From Propionibacteriaceae bacterium (lineage in GTDB: Bacteria > Actinomycetota > Actinomycetes > Propionibacteriales > Propionibacteriaceae), in assembly GCA_017306015.1 (NCBI GenBank), contig JAFKJK010000007.1, positions 558,001-622,000 on the forward strand: DNA of 64,000 bases, given 5' to 3'. Both the position numbers and the translations under genes were made by a program. Under the pieces are notes generated by a model, which was given only the letters and a program-made list of their open reading frames with translations, was not told the DNA's origin and searched no databases. Below are positions 7,771 to 17,612 of this stretch, one piece after another. The first letter of the stretch is position 1; every line of letters begins with the position of its first letter.

Positions 7771-9177
7771 TCAGCCATCGGCCTCGGCATAGGCAGCCAG
7801 CTCGCCGGCGAGGTCGGCATTCACCCGTGCCACGAGCCGGGTGCCGGCGGCGGTGTGCTCGCTGCTGACGAACTCTCCAGTGTTGTGGATCCGGTCGATC
7901 AGGTCGCCACGGGCGTACGGCACGAGCGCCTTCACCTCGATCGCCGGACGCGGCAGGCGTTCGGCCACCCGATCGCGGAGTTCGTCGATGCCCTCGCCGG
8001 TGCGGGCGGAGACGAACAGCGCGTCGGGGAATCGTCCTCGCAGCGCCAGCAGCACGTCGGGCGCGGCCGCGTCGATCTTGTTCATCACCAGCTGCTCGGC
8101 GACACCGGCCGCACCGATCTCGGACAGCACCTGGCGGACGGCGTCCACCTGCCCGTACGGATCGGGGTCGGACGCGTCCACGACGTGCAGGAGCAGGTCG
8201 GCGTTCACCGACTCCTCCAGGGTCGACCGGAAGGCCTCGACCAGGTCGTGCGGCAGGTGCCGGATGAACCCGACCGTGTCGGTGAGGGTGTACACCCGGC
8301 CGTCGGCGGTCCCGGTGCGGCGCGTGGTGGCGTCCAGGGTGGCGAACAGCGCGTTCTCGACCAGGACGCCGGCACCGGTGAGCCGGTTCAGCAGGGAACT
8401 CTTGCCGGCGTTGGTGTAGCCCACGATCGCCACGCTCGGCACCTGGTTGCGCTCGCGCTGGGAGCGCTTGGTGGCCCGCACCTGGTCGAGCTCGCGCAGC
8501 CTGCGACGGAGCACCGAGATCCGGGTCTTGATCCGGCGCCGGTCGGTCTCGATCTTCGTCTCGCCGGGACCACGCCCGCCGATGCCGGCGCCGGCTGCCG
8601 CCCGTCCGCCGGCCTGCCGGGACAGGTTCCCACCCCAGCCACGCAGCCGCTGGCGCAGGTACTGCAGCTGGGCCAACTCCACCTGGGCCTTGCCCTCGGC
8701 GCTCTTCGCGTGCTGGGCGAAGATGTCGAGGATCAGCGCGGTCCGGTCGATGACCTTGACCCCGACCCGGTCCTCCAGGTTGCGGAGCTGTGCGGGTTCG
8801 AGCTCACCGTCGCAGATCACGGTGTCGGCGCCGGTGGCGATCACGACCTCGCGCACCTCGTCCACCTTGCCGCGGCCGATGAACGTCGCCGGGTCAGGGT
8901 TGGACCGCCGCTGGACGAGGCCCTCGAGCACCTGCGAGCCGGCGGTCTCGGCGAGCAGCTTCAGCTCCGCCATCGCGAAGTCGCTGTCGACCTCGCTGCC
9001 GGTCGTCCAGACGCTGACCAGCACCACCCGCTCCAGCTGCAGCTCGCGGTACTCGACCTCGCTGATGTCGGCCAGCTGGGTGGACATGCCGGCGACCCGG
9101 CGCAGCGAGTGCCGCTCTTCGAGGTCGAGCTGGTCGCCGTCGGGGTCCGCCTCCTCCCACCAGGGCTGCTCGGTCAC
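7771..9177 (-). CDS. hflX: Ribosome-associated GTPase HflX
   Basis: 468 residues. The N-terminal HflX domain has the glycine-rich stretch GGRGPGETKIETDRRRI near 200-216. The GTPase domain has G1 GYTNAGKS (253-260), G3 DTVGF and G4 NKID. HflX splits stalled or stress-arrested ribosomes. The GTG start at 9177 overlaps the dapF stop by four bases (GTGA), so translation is coupled within the miaA-dapF-hflX operon. The 93-bp gap to the helicase start shows no terminator I can support. Confidence 0.96.
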   Translation of the reverse strand: MTEQPWWEEADPDGDQLDLEERHSLRRVAGMSTQLADISEVEYRELQLERVVLVSVWTTGSEVDSDFAMAELKLLAETAGSQVLEGLVQRRSNPDPATFIGRGKVDEVREVVIATGADTVICDGELEPAQLRNLEDRVGVKVIDRTALILDIFAQHAKSAEGKAQVELAQLQYLRQRLRGWGGNLSRQAGGRAAAGAGIGGRGPGETKIETDRRRIKTRISVLRRRLRELDQVRATKRSQRERNQVPSVAIVGYTNAGKSSLLNRLTGAGVLVENALFATLDATTRRTGTADGRVYTLTDTVGFIRHLPHDLVEAFRSTLEESVNADLLLHVVDASDPDPYGQVDAVRQVLSEIGAAGVAEQLVMNKIDAAAPDVLLALRGRFPDALFVSARTGEGIDELRDRVAERLPRPAIEVKALVPYARGDLIDRIHNTGEFVSSEHTAAGTRLVARVNADLAGELAAYAEADG

Positions 9178-9998
9178 GCCGCGTCTCCTTCGGCCAATCG
9201 GTACTCGCCGCTGGCGACGATCACGGCCGGCCCGGTCAGCACGGCCTCCGGCCCGGTCAGGTCGACCTCCAGCTCACCGCCCAGGACGCGGACGATGCAG
9301 CGGCCGCCGGGACACGCCACCGCAGCCGCAGCCACCACCCCGGTGCCGCAGGACGGGGTCTCCCCCACCCCACGCTCGTGGACCCGCAGGTGGATCCGGT
9401 CGGCGGTGCGCTGGACGTAGAACTCGACGTTGACCCCGTCCGGGTAGGCCTCGAGCGGCGTCCACGTCGGAGCCGTCCCGAGGTCGAGCCCGGCCAGCTC
9501 GCCCTCCGAACCGAGCCGGACGACGGCGTGCGGGTTGCCGACGTTCGCGCTGGTCGCCGTCCAGGCGTGGCCGGGTAGAGCGATCGTCACCGGGTCGCCG
9601 GTGGTGACCGGGCCCATGGTGGTGGAGATCCGTCCGTCGCGCAGGAACCGTCCGGTGCGCAGGCCGGCTCGGGTGGCGATCGGCACGTCGGCCGTGTCGT
9701 CGACCAGACCCTGCTCGGCGAGATGACGCAGGAACACCCGCAGGCCGTTGCCGCACATCTCGGCGATGGAACCGTCGGCGTTGCGGTAGTCCATGAACCA
9801 GATCCCGCCGGGCCCGTCCCACTCCGGGACGCGGTCGGCCGCGACCGCGCGCAGGATGCCGTCCGCGCCGATGCCGGAGCGCCGGTCGCAGATGGCCGCG
9901 ACGTCGGCCGGGCTCAGGTCGAGCAGGCCGTCGCGGTCGACGAGCAGCACGAAGTCGTTCCGCGTGCCGTGGCCCTTCGCGAACTCCACCGAGCGCAT
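9174..9998 (-). CDS. dapF: Diaminopimelate epimerase
   Basis: 274 residues from the ATG at 9998, which has a GGAGG ribosome site (an upstream ATG at 10019 would overlap miaA). It converts LL- to meso-diaminopimelate for lysine and peptidoglycan. The two catalytic cysteines are at C82 (AEMCGNGLR) and C217 (TPSCGTG). It starts one base after the miaA stop and overlaps hflX, so it is the middle gene of a coupled operon. Confidence 0.97.
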   Translation of the reverse strand: MRSVEFAKGHGTRNDFVLLVDRDGLLDLSPADVAAICDRRSGIGADGILRAVAADRVPEWDGPGGIWFMDYRNADGSIAEMCGNGLRVFLRHLAEQGLVDDTADVPIATRAGLRTGRFLRDGRISTTMGPVTTGDPVTIALPGHAWTATSANVGNPHAVVRLGSEGELAGLDLGTAPTWTPLEAYPDGVNVEFYVQRTADRIHLRVHERGVGETPSCGTGVVAAAAVACPGGRCIVRVLGGELEVDLTGPEAVLTGPAVIVASGEYRLAEGDAA

Positions 9999-9999
9999 C

Positions 10000-10938
10000 T
10001 CAACCTCCGATCCCCGCAACCCTACCCCGCAGCTCTGACACGATCCGCGGCGTCGCGGCCGCGTCGGCGGGCAGCCAGACGATCCGTGGATCGCGACGGA
10101 ACCAGCCGAGCTGCTTGCGGGCCAGCCGCCGGGTGCCGAACACCGTCTGCTGCCTCGCTTCCGCCTCGGTGATCTCGCCGTCGAGTTGGGCCAGCACCTG
10201 CCGGTAGCCGATCGCCCGGGACGCCGTCCGGCCCTGGCGCAGGCCGCGGCGAGCCAGCCCCTCCACCTCGGCGACCAGCCCGTCGGCCCACATCCGCTCC
10301 ACCCGCTGCTCGATCCGGGCGTCCAGGACGTCCCGCGGCACCTCGAGGCCGACCTGGACGACGGTGTCGAGGGCGTACGTCCACTCGGGCAGCTGGGAGC
10401 GAAACCCGCCGGTGAGTTCGATCACCTCCAGGGCGCGGACGATCCGGCGGCCGTTTCCCGGCAGAATCCCGGCAGCGGCCTCGGGGTCGAGTTGGCGCAG
10501 CCGCTCGTGCAGCGCGGCGGGTCCGACTTCGGCCAGCTCAGCCTCCAGGCGGGAGCGCACCCGCGGATCGGTGCCGGGAAACCGGAAGTCGTCCAGGATC
10601 GCGTGGACGTACAGAGCCGAGCCGCCGGCCAGGATCGGGACGACGCCGCGGGCCCGGCACTCGGCGATCTTCGCCCGCGCCAGGGCCTGGAACTCGGCGA
10701 CGGACGCGTCCTCGCTCACCTCCATGATGTCGATCAAGTGGTGCGGCACGCCTTCGCGCTCGGCCTCGGTCGGCTTGGCCGTGCCGATGTCCATGCCCCG
10801 GTAGACCAGCATCGAGTCGGCGTTCACGACCTCCGCCGGCACGCCGTGGTCGGCCAGCGCATGCGCTACGGCCACGGCCACGGCCGTCTTGCCGCTCGCG
10901 GTCGGGCCGTTCAGGGCGAGGACAGGCACCGGGGTCAC
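10000..10938 (-). CDS. miaA: tRNA dimethylallyltransferase MiaA
   Basis: 312 residues with the P-loop GPTASGKT at 11-18, the DSMLVYRGMDIGTAKP substrate segment and the GGSALYV motif. It adds the isopentenyl group to A37 of UNN-reading tRNAs; the product is the substrate of MiaB, encoded about 1.5 kb away. A GTG start at 10938 is used. It heads the miaA-dapF-hflX transcription unit. Confidence 0.97.
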   Translation of the reverse strand: MTPVPVLALNGPTASGKTAVAVAVAHALADHGVPAEVVNADSMLVYRGMDIGTAKPTEAEREGVPHHLIDIMEVSEDASVAEFQALARAKIAECRARGVVPILAGGSALYVHAILDDFRFPGTDPRVRSRLEAELAEVGPAALHERLRQLDPEAAAGILPGNGRRIVRALEVIELTGGFRSQLPEWTYALDTVVQVGLEVPRDVLDARIEQRVERMWADGLVAEVEGLARRGLRQGRTASRAIGYRQVLAQLDGEITEAEARQQTVFGTRRLARKQLGWFRRDPRIVWLPADAAATPRIVSELRGRVAGIGG

Positions 10939-11106
10939 ACCGCATTCTCCCGCCGCGTTGAGACAGGAGCGAACCGGGGACCTCGGCTCCTGGCTGATCC
11001 ACAGCAGCGTTTCTGGGCGTACCCATTGGCTGGCGGGCGCCGAAGGGTGACAATGAGGTACCGCAGCCGGGAGGTTCCCGGTGCCCAGGGACAGAAAGGA
11101 GGTCGT

Positions 11107-11280
11107 ATGGACATCGTCGATCAGATCAAGGGCCTAGCGGCCGGCCACGAGGCAGAAATCGAAGGCGCCATCGACCAGGTTGGTGACATCGTCGATGAGA
11201 AGACCGGTGGTCAGTACGCAGCCCAGGTCGATCAGGCCCAGGACTTCCTGAAGGATCAACTGGGAGGCGTGAGCCAGTAA
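11107..11280 (+). CDS. Small Rv0909/MT0933-type antitoxin-like protein (orphan)
   Basis: 57 residues, acidic and helical, with the VDEKTGGQYAAQVDQAQDFL core seen in the actinobacterial MT0933-like antitoxin family. A very strong AAAGGAGG ribosome site precedes the ATG at 11107. In the Rv0909-Rv0910 pair the toxin is the neighbouring SRPBCC gene, but no partner lies next to this gene. It is a single-gene unit on the plus strand between two minus-strand genes and is closed by a strong hairpin. An antitoxin role is therefore doubtful; stress or structural roles are equally possible. Confidence 0.8.
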   Translation: MDIVDQIKGLAAGHEAEIEGAIDQVGDIVDEKTGGQYAAQVDQAQDFLKDQLGGVSQ

Positions 11281-11329
11281 CCGGATCGACTGATCTGGAG
11301 CGGGTGGATCACCCGCAACAACGACGAAC

Positions 11330-11361
11330 CCGAGGGGTCGGCGCGAACGCCGGCCCCTCGG
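11330..11361 (+). terminator. Strong hairpin terminator after the antitoxin-like gene
   Basis: A 14-bp stem (CCGAGGGGTCGGCG with CGCCGGCCCCTCGG, one G-T pair) closes a CGAA tetraloop about 50 bp after the stop. It is followed by only a short AT-rich stretch (CCAATTCCC). Confidence 0.8.
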
Positions 11362-11383
11362 CCAATTCCCGCCCAATCACGCC

Positions 11384-11449
11384 GAGCGCCCCTGTTCCGG
11401 TCATTCGCCACACCCTGTGCTGGGGCGTTTGACCGAAACGGAGGCGCTC
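11384..11449 (-). terminator. Long imperfect inverted repeat downstream of miaB
   Basis: Arms of 20 bp (11384-11403 and 11430-11449, beginning GAGCGCC and ending GGCGCTC) pair with three differences that are all wobble-compatible. A 26-nt spacer with its own CGCC/GGCG pairing separates them. It sits 13 bp past the miaB stop and is most simply a terminator for miaB. Confidence 0.55.
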
Positions 11450-11461
11450 AGTGCGTAGTGG

Positions 11462-12919
11462 TCAAGCCTTGGCGAGGACCGGCATTCCCAGGCTGACGCC
11501 GGTGCGCGCGGGTTCGGAGCGCCGCGCGGCCCAGGCGTCCCCGCCGCGGGTGCGGCGCAGCGACAGCAGGCCGGCGTCCGCGGTCAGGTGGTGGGGCGCG
11601 GCGTAGGTGACCTCGACCGTCGCGATGTCGCCGGGACGCGGCCGATCGGCCTCCGCTTCGGGGACGCGGACGTGGACCAGCCGGTTGTCCCTCGCCCGGC
11701 CCGACATCCGGCCGGTGTCGGCGTCCTTGCGGCCCTCACCGTCGGCGAACAGCACCTCGACCTCATGACCGACGAGCTTCGAGTTCTCCGCCCAGCTGAT
11801 CTCGCCGACGAGGTCGACGAGCCGCTGGTAGCGCTCGGCCACGACGCCGGCCGGCACCTGGTCGGGCATCGTGGCCGCGGGGGTGCCGGGACGAATCGAG
11901 TACTGGAAGGTGAAGGCCGCCGCGAACCGGGACGCGGCGACGACATCGAGGGTCGCCTGGAAGTCGGCCTCGGTCTCGCCGGGGAAGCCGACGATGATGT
12001 CGGTGGTGATGGCTGCGTCCGGCATGGCCGCCCGGACCCGGTCGAGGATGCCGAGGTACTTCTCCGAGCGGTACGAGCGGCGCATCGCCTTCAGCACGGC
12101 GTCCGAGCCGGACTGCAGCGGCATGTGCAGGCTCGGCATCACGTTCGGCGTCTCGGCCATCGCCGCGATCACGTCGTCGGTAAAGGCAGCGGGGTGCGGC
12201 GAGGTGAACCGGACGCGTTCGAGGCCGTCGACATCGCCGCAGGCGCGCAGCAGCTTGGCGAACGCGCCACGGTCCCCGAACTCCACCCCGTAGGAGTTGA
12301 CGTTCTGGCCGAGCAGCGTGATCTCCTGGACGCCGGAATCCACCAGCGCCCGGATCTCGGCGAGGATCTCCCCCGGCCGGCGGTCGGTCTCCTTGCCACG
12401 CAGGGACGGCACGATGCAGAAGGTGCAGGTGTTGTTGCAGCCGACGCTGATCGAAACCCAGGCGGCGTAGGCCGAGTCCCGCCGGGTGGGCAGGGTGGAC
12501 GGGAACCGCTCCAGCGACTCCAGGATCTCGACCTGCGCCTCGGACTCGACGCGGGCCCGCTCCAGCAGGGCGGGCAGGTGGCCGAGGTTGTTGGTGCCGA
12601 AGACGACGTCCACCCACGGCGCCCGCTCGACGATCACCTGCCGGTCCTTCTGGGCCATGCAGCCGCCCACGGCGATCTGCATGCCCGGGTTGGCCTGCTT
12701 CGTGGGCGCGAGGTGGCCGAGGTTGCCGTACAGCCGGTTGTCGGCGTTCTCCCGGACCGCACAGGTGTTGAACACCACCAGGTCCGCCTGGGAGCCGACG
12801 TCAGCCTCGGCATAGCCAGCGTCGAGGAGCACTCCGGCGATCCGCTCGGAGTCGTGCTCGTTCATCTGGCACCCGTACGTGACGACCTGGAACGTCCGGG
12901 CTTGCGGGAGGGAAGTCAT
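11462..12919 (-). CDS. miaB: tRNA-2-methylthio-N6-dimethylallyladenosine synthase MiaB
   Basis: 485 residues. The N-terminal MTTase domain has cysteines C17, C53 and C87. The radical-SAM motif CNNTCTFC is at C161/C165/C168. A C-terminal TRAM domain spans about 385-450. It adds a methylthio group to the MiaA-modified A37 of tRNA. The ATG at 12919 lies 26 bp after the rny stop in the same direction, suggesting cotranscription with rny. Confidence 0.97.
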   Translation of the reverse strand: MTSLPQARTFQVVTYGCQMNEHDSERIAGVLLDAGYAEADVGSQADLVVFNTCAVRENADNRLYGNLGHLAPTKQANPGMQIAVGGCMAQKDRQVIVERAPWVDVVFGTNNLGHLPALLERARVESEAQVEILESLERFPSTLPTRRDSAYAAWVSISVGCNNTCTFCIVPSLRGKETDRRPGEILAEIRALVDSGVQEITLLGQNVNSYGVEFGDRGAFAKLLRACGDVDGLERVRFTSPHPAAFTDDVIAAMAETPNVMPSLHMPLQSGSDAVLKAMRRSYRSEKYLGILDRVRAAMPDAAITTDIIVGFPGETEADFQATLDVVAASRFAAAFTFQYSIRPGTPAATMPDQVPAGVVAERYQRLVDLVGEISWAENSKLVGHEVEVLFADGEGRKDADTGRMSGRARDNRLVHVRVPEAEADRPRPGDIATVEVTYAAPHHLTADAGLLSLRRTRGGDAWAARRSEPARTGVSLGMPVLAKA

Positions 12920-12945
12920 GGCCTGACGAGGATACCTGCTGGAGC

Positions 12946-14319
12946 TCAGCGGGCCATCGCGGTGGCGCGGGACTCCCGCACGACCAGCACCTTGATGCTG
13001 CCGGGATAGCTCAGCTCGGCTTCCACCTGGCTGGCGATCTCCCTGGCCAGGGCGGTCGCCTCGGCGTCGCTCACCTGCTCGGGCGCGACCATGACCCGGA
13101 CCTCGCGTCCGGCCTGGAGGGCGAACGCCTTCTCCACCCCGCGGTGCCCGGCCGCGATGTCCTCCAGGCGCTGCAGCCGCTTGGCGTAGAGCTCGACGCT
13201 CTCCGCTCGGGCGCCGGGGCGGGACCCGCTGATGGCGTCCGCGACCTGCACCAGGACGGCCTCGACCGTGTGCGGCTCAACCTCGTTGTGGTGCGCCTCG
13301 ATGGCGTGGACGATGTCGGGATGCTCGCCGTACCGCCGGGCCAGGGCGGCACCGGCGGTCGCGTGCGAGGTCTCTCCCGGGATGGCCTTGCCGATGTCAT
13401 GGAGGAACGCCGCCCGCGTGCAGGTGGCCACGTCCAGGCCGAGTTCGGCGGCGATCAGGCCGGCGATCCGTCCGGCCTCAACCGAGTGGCGGAGCACGTT
13501 CTGCCCGTACGACGTCCGGAACCGCAGGGCACCGATCGTCGGCAGCAGGCCCGCGTCCAGGTCGGTGATGCCGAGCTCGACCAGCGCGTCCTCGGCGGCG
13601 CGCACCGACTCCTGCTCGACCCGGCCCTCAACCCGCTCCCAGACATCCTCGATCCGGGCGGGGTGGATGCGCCCGTCCTCCACGAGTTCGGTGAGCGTGA
13701 GCCGGGCCACCTCGCGCCGGTGGGGGTCGAAACTGCTGAGCACCACGGTGCCCGGGGTCTCGTCGATCAGCAGGTTCACCCCGGTCACCTGCTCGAAAGC
13801 CTTGATGTTGCGGCCCTCCCGACCGATGATCCGGCCCTTCATCTCCTCGCCAGGCAATGGGACGACCGCGACCGTGCCGTCGGAGGTCTGCTCGGCGGCC
13901 AGCCGCTGCATGCTCGTCACGATCAGCTGCCGCGCCACGCGGTCTGCGTCGCGCCGGGCGGTCGCTTCCAGCTCACGGCTGAGCTGGGCGACCTCGAGCC
14001 GGACGGCTGCCTCAGCGGTGGCCACGACCTCCGCCTTCGCCTGCTCAACGGACATCCCGGCCACGTCGGCGAGGGCCTGGGCGCGCTTGGCCTCGGCCCG
14101 AGCCAGCTCCGCGTCGCGTGCGGCGAGTTCGTCCGTCCGCCTGGCGAGATCGGTCTCCGCCCGGTTGAGCCGGTCCTCGCGCTCGTCCAGCAGTTCGAGG
14201 TGGTGTCGCTGGGCGGCCGCTTCGGCACCGTTGCGTCGCAGCAACAAGACCCCGAGCAGCGCCGCTACCACTAGCAGGAGCACGATCGTCGCGATCAGCA
14301 GGACCAACTCGGCCGTCAT
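12946..14319 (-). CDS. rny: Ribonuclease Y
   Basis: 457 residues. An N-terminal membrane anchor (residues 3-27) is followed by a long charged coiled coil (about 35-135), a KH domain with [12 protein letters not shown] at 162-173 and an HD domain with H307/D308 in FLHDIGK. It is a membrane-bound endoribonuclease that initiates mRNA decay. The ATG at 14319 is chosen for its GGAGGTG ribosome site and because it puts the anchor at the very N-terminus; a longer frame from 14412 lacks these. The upstream interval 14320-14584 shows no gene or clear signal. Confidence 0.95.
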   Translation of the reverse strand: MTAELVLLIATIVLLLVVAALLGVLLLRRNGAEAAAQRHHLELLDEREDRLNRAETDLARRTDELAARDAELARAEAKRAQALADVAGMSVEQAKAEVVATAEAAVRLEVAQLSRELEATARRDADRVARQLIVTSMQRLAAEQTSDGTVAVVPLPGEEMKGRIIGREGRNIKAFEQVTGVNLLIDETPGTVVLSSFDPHRREVARLTLTELVEDGRIHPARIEDVWERVEGRVEQESVRAAEDALVELGITDLDAGLLPTIGALRFRTSYGQNVLRHSVEAGRIAGLIAAELGLDVATCTRAAFLHDIGKAIPGETSHATAGAALARRYGEHPDIVHAIEAHHNEVEPHTVEAVLVQVADAISGSRPGARAESVELYAKRLQRLEDIAAGHRGVEKAFALQAGREVRVMVAPEQVSDAEATALAREIASQVEAELSYPGSIKVLVVRESRATAMAR

Positions 14320-14584
14320 CGGAGCACCTCCATCGTCGCCGGCGTCCGCTCTCCCGACACCGACCGACGACGCCAACGCGTCCCCGGGATGGACCCGGAG
14401 GCTAACGACCACCCGATCGGCGCCCGCGCACGGGTGCCGAGACCGGGTTCAGTTGTGGCGGGGTTCAGTCCCCAATGGCTTGCAGCAGATATCGGTGGGC
14501 GGTTCGCCCGAGGTCAAGGTACGCGTGTCGGCAGGCGACCGCAAACCCCGCGCCGTTGGTCCTGACCCGCTCAGCAGGCGGGGA

Positions 14585-15127
14585 TCACTCGAAGTCGGAC
14601 GGGTCTGCGTCCTCGTCGGCCCCGTCGCGAAGCTCCGCCAGCACCTCCCGGGTGACCTGGGCCACCACGCCGGCAGCGAAGCCGCGGCGGGCCAGGGCCC
14701 CGGCCAACCGTCGGTACCGGGCGGACGGTTCCACCCGGGCCAGCCCGGCGAGTTTGGTCTCGGCGTAGCCACGGGCCACCACGTAGTCGCGGTCGGAGTC
14801 GAGCTCGGCGACGGCCTCGTCCACCACCTCCCGCGCCACACCCTTCTCGGCCAGCTCCGCCAGCAGCGCCGACCGGCTGCGACGCCGGCGGTCACCGGCG
14901 GCCAGCCACTCGCGGGCGAAGGCTGCGTCGTCGACGAGCCCGACCTCCTCCAGCCGGTCCAGCACCTCTCCGCTGACCTCGTCCGGCGTCCCCTTGCGCT
15001 TCAGTGCCCGGGCCAGTTCGGCCCGGCTGCGGGCCCGAACCGTGAGCTGGCGAAGAGCAATCTCGCGCGCGATGGCGACGGGATTGCCTTCCTCTTCCTC
15101 GCCGGTCTCACGGTCGGACCCGCTCAC
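14585..15127 (-). CDS. recX: RecA regulator RecX
   Basis: 180 residues from a GTG at 15127, five bases after the recA stop. Three helical repeats of the RecX type are visible (AREIALRQLTVRARSRAEL; DRLEEVGLVDDAAFAREWL; ALARRGFAAGVVAQVTREVL). It binds and modulates RecA filaments. Cotranscription with recA places it under the same SOS control. Confidence 0.93.
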   Translation of the reverse strand: MSGSDRETGEEEEGNPVAIAREIALRQLTVRARSRAELARALKRKGTPDEVSGEVLDRLEEVGLVDDAAFAREWLAAGDRRRRSRSALLAELAEKGVAREVVDEAVAELDSDRDYVVARGYAETKLAGLARVEPSARYRRLAGALARRGFAAGVVAQVTREVLAELRDGADEDADPSDFE

Positions 15128-15132
15128 GTCGA

Positions 15133-16179
<1,047 letters not shown>

Positions 16180-16304
16180 GATCGGCGTCCTTTCCCTGTT
16201 GCCATGATTCGTTGCCCACACCTTAGGGACCGGCACCGACACTGGGTCAGCGAGTTCCGGCCCTGTGCACAAGCGGTGCGCGCGGGACGATGGGAACACT
16301 CTAG

Positions 16305-16320
16305 GCGAACAGGTGTTCGA
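16305..16320 (-). promoter_or_regulatory. LexA box of the recA-recX operon
   Basis: Read on the minus strand: TCGAACACCTGTTCGC, one mismatch to the SOS palindrome. A TAGAGT sequence immediately downstream (about 16298-16303) could be the -10 element. Confidence 0.9.
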
Positions 16321-16365
16321 AATGCGACGACACGCCGTGGACGCTTGCGTTGCCGGGCAGGTGCC

Positions 16366-16487
16366 GGGATCCCGGCGTTCGCCGGGACGACGCGTAAGGG
16401 CTGGACCGCCGGTCGACGTGACCACCGCGAAGGCTGGACGGCCGGTCGACGCGACCACTGTCGTCCCGGGCCCCGACCCGGACCCCT
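16366..16487. repeat. Interspersed palindromic repeat modules plus a 33-bp tandem duplication upstream of recA
   Basis: The 352-bp gap 16180-16531 holds, besides the recA SOS box, a hairpin module with core CCCGGCGTTCGCCGGG at 16371-16386. Two copies of a 27-bp sequence follow (16399-16425 and 16432-16458, 25 of 27 identical, period 33). A second module, CGTCCCGGGCCCCGACCC, lies within 16461-16487. Both palindromic modules recur in inverted order at 26115-26192, so they are members of a dispersed repeat family. There is no coding potential I can support. Confidence 0.75.
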
Positions 16488-16531
16488 GGCACCAGAGCAG
16501 CCATGTCGGCGCCGGGACGACGCGTCTGCAG

Positions 16532-16726
16532 TCAGCGATGCACGTCCGGCAGTTCGAGTTCCGCCCAGGCGGCCCGCCAGACCTCCTTGCAGGGGACGCC
16601 GGCGGCCAGTGCCTGGTCGACGGTGCGCTGGTTCAGCGAGCCCAGGACGTGGGTCTGCGCCCACATCAGCGCGAACGCGTGGCCGAGATGGGCGTCGAGG
16701 CGGGAGCGCAGGTCGGCTTCGCGCAC
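16532..16726 (-). CDS. DUF3046 family protein
   Basis: 64 residues with the family core [18 protein letters not shown] followed by [23 protein letters not shown]3046 proteins are found only in actinobacteria, typically beside recA, and have no known function. It starts 4 bp after the clgR-like stop, so the two genes form one unit read toward recA. Confidence 0.88.
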   Translation of the reverse strand: MREADLRSRLDAHLGHAFALMWAQTHVLGSLNQRTVDQALAAGVPCKEVWRAAWAELELPDVHR

Positions 16727-16730
16727 CGGC

Positions 16731-17039
16731 TCAGGCCGCGGCTGCGCGCGGGCGCAGCGGGAGCTGGGTGATCTGGGCTCCGGTGCGGGAGTCGATCCGG
16801 TCGGAAACCAGCCGGAGCACGTCGGCCAGTGGGACGTCCAGCGCGCCGCAGATCGCGTTCAGCAGCTCCGAGGACGCTTCCTTCTGGCCGCGCTCGATCT
16901 CGGAGAGGTAGCCGAGGCTGACCTGCGCGCGGCCGGAGACCTCACGTAGGGTCAGGCTGGAGGTCGTGCGGAGTTCGCGCAGTGACTCTCCGAGGATCTC
17001 CCTCATCAGCACTGGGCGCTGCTGCACGTCCTGGATCAT
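16731..17039 (-). CDS. clgR: ClgR-like helix-turn-helix transcriptional activator
   Basis: 102 residues with a Cro/C1-type HTH at about 14-68. The hallmark segment [21 protein letters not shown] is split here as [10 protein letters not shown] and [11 protein letters not shown]. ClgR activates clp protease genes in actinobacteria and sits near recA and pgsA/cinA, as here. The start may be ATG 17039 or ATG 17006 (MREILGESL). The name rests on sequence pattern and location. Confidence 0.85.
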   Translation of the reverse strand: MIQDVQQRPVLMREILGESLRELRTTSSLTLREVSGRAQVSLGYLSEIERGQKEASSELLNAICGALDVPLADVLRLVSDRIDSRTGAQITQLPLRPRAAAA

Positions 17040-17111
17040 GTATCGACTCTACCTGCCACTGTCTAGCGTTGCCGTGAGTATTCAAACGCCACGCGGGTGC
17101 CCGATTGTTCC

Positions 17112-17612
17112 TCAACCCCGTGTTGAGGTGCTGGGCCCGGTCAGCACCGCGTCGAGCCAGCCCAGCGCCGCGGCCACCGTCCCGGTGCGGACGCGGTCGC
17201 GATCGCCGGCCAGCTCCAGCCTGCGGGCGGCCGCCGCCCGGCCCGGCCCGGCGAGCCCGACCCACACCTCACCGGCCTCGTGCCCCTCCTGCGGCTCGGG
17301 CCCGGCGACACCGGTGACCGCGAGCCCCCAGTCGGCGTCGGCTGCCTCCCGGACCCCGGAAGCCATCGCGGCCGCCGTCTCCGGTGAGATGACGCCGAAG
17401 CGCTCCAGCACCTCGGCCGGAACCCTTCCCAGGGTGTGCTTGAGCTCGGTCGCGTAGGTGACGACCCCGCCGCGGTAGGCCGCCGACGAGCCCGGCACGG
17501 CGGTCACCGCCGCCCCGATCAGCCCGCCGGTGAGCGACTCGGCCGTCGCCAGCGTCTCGCCCCGGGCGACCAGGGACGCCACCACCGAAGCCGCGAGCGG
17601 GTCAGCCGGCAT
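17112..17612 (-). CDS. Nicotinamide-nucleotide amidohydrolase, CinA C-terminal domain family
   Basis: 166 residues of the stand-alone CinA/PncC domain: ATAESLTGGLIGA, then GSSAAYRGGVVTYATELK, and a C-terminal GEVWVGLAG strand. It deamidates NMN to nicotinate mononucleotide in NAD salvage. The start is ambiguous because a 15-bp tandem repeat supplies three in-frame ATGs (17612, 17627, 17642), with a fourth at 17657. I use 17612, which overlaps the pgsA stop by 11 bases, the usual coupling. Confidence 0.88.
   Translation of the reverse strand: MPADPLAASVVASLVARGETLATAESLTGGLIGAAVTAVPGSSAAYRGGVVTYATELKHTLGRVPAEVLERFGVISPETAAAMASGVREAADADWGLAVTGVAGPEPQEGHEAGEVWVGLAGPGRAAAARRLELAGDRDRVRTGTVAAALGWLDAVLTGPSTSTRG

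Noticed and set aside
14440-14584. Possible tRNA (GGGGTTCAGTCCCC and GGTTCGCCC segments)
   Set aside because: The T-loop would be six bases and no acceptor stem, D-arm or anticodon arm can be built on either strand.
16180-16458. Upstream in-frame extension of RecA
   Set aside because: It is not homologous to RecA, crosses the LexA box and includes repeat DNA; ATG 16179 gives the standard N-terminus.
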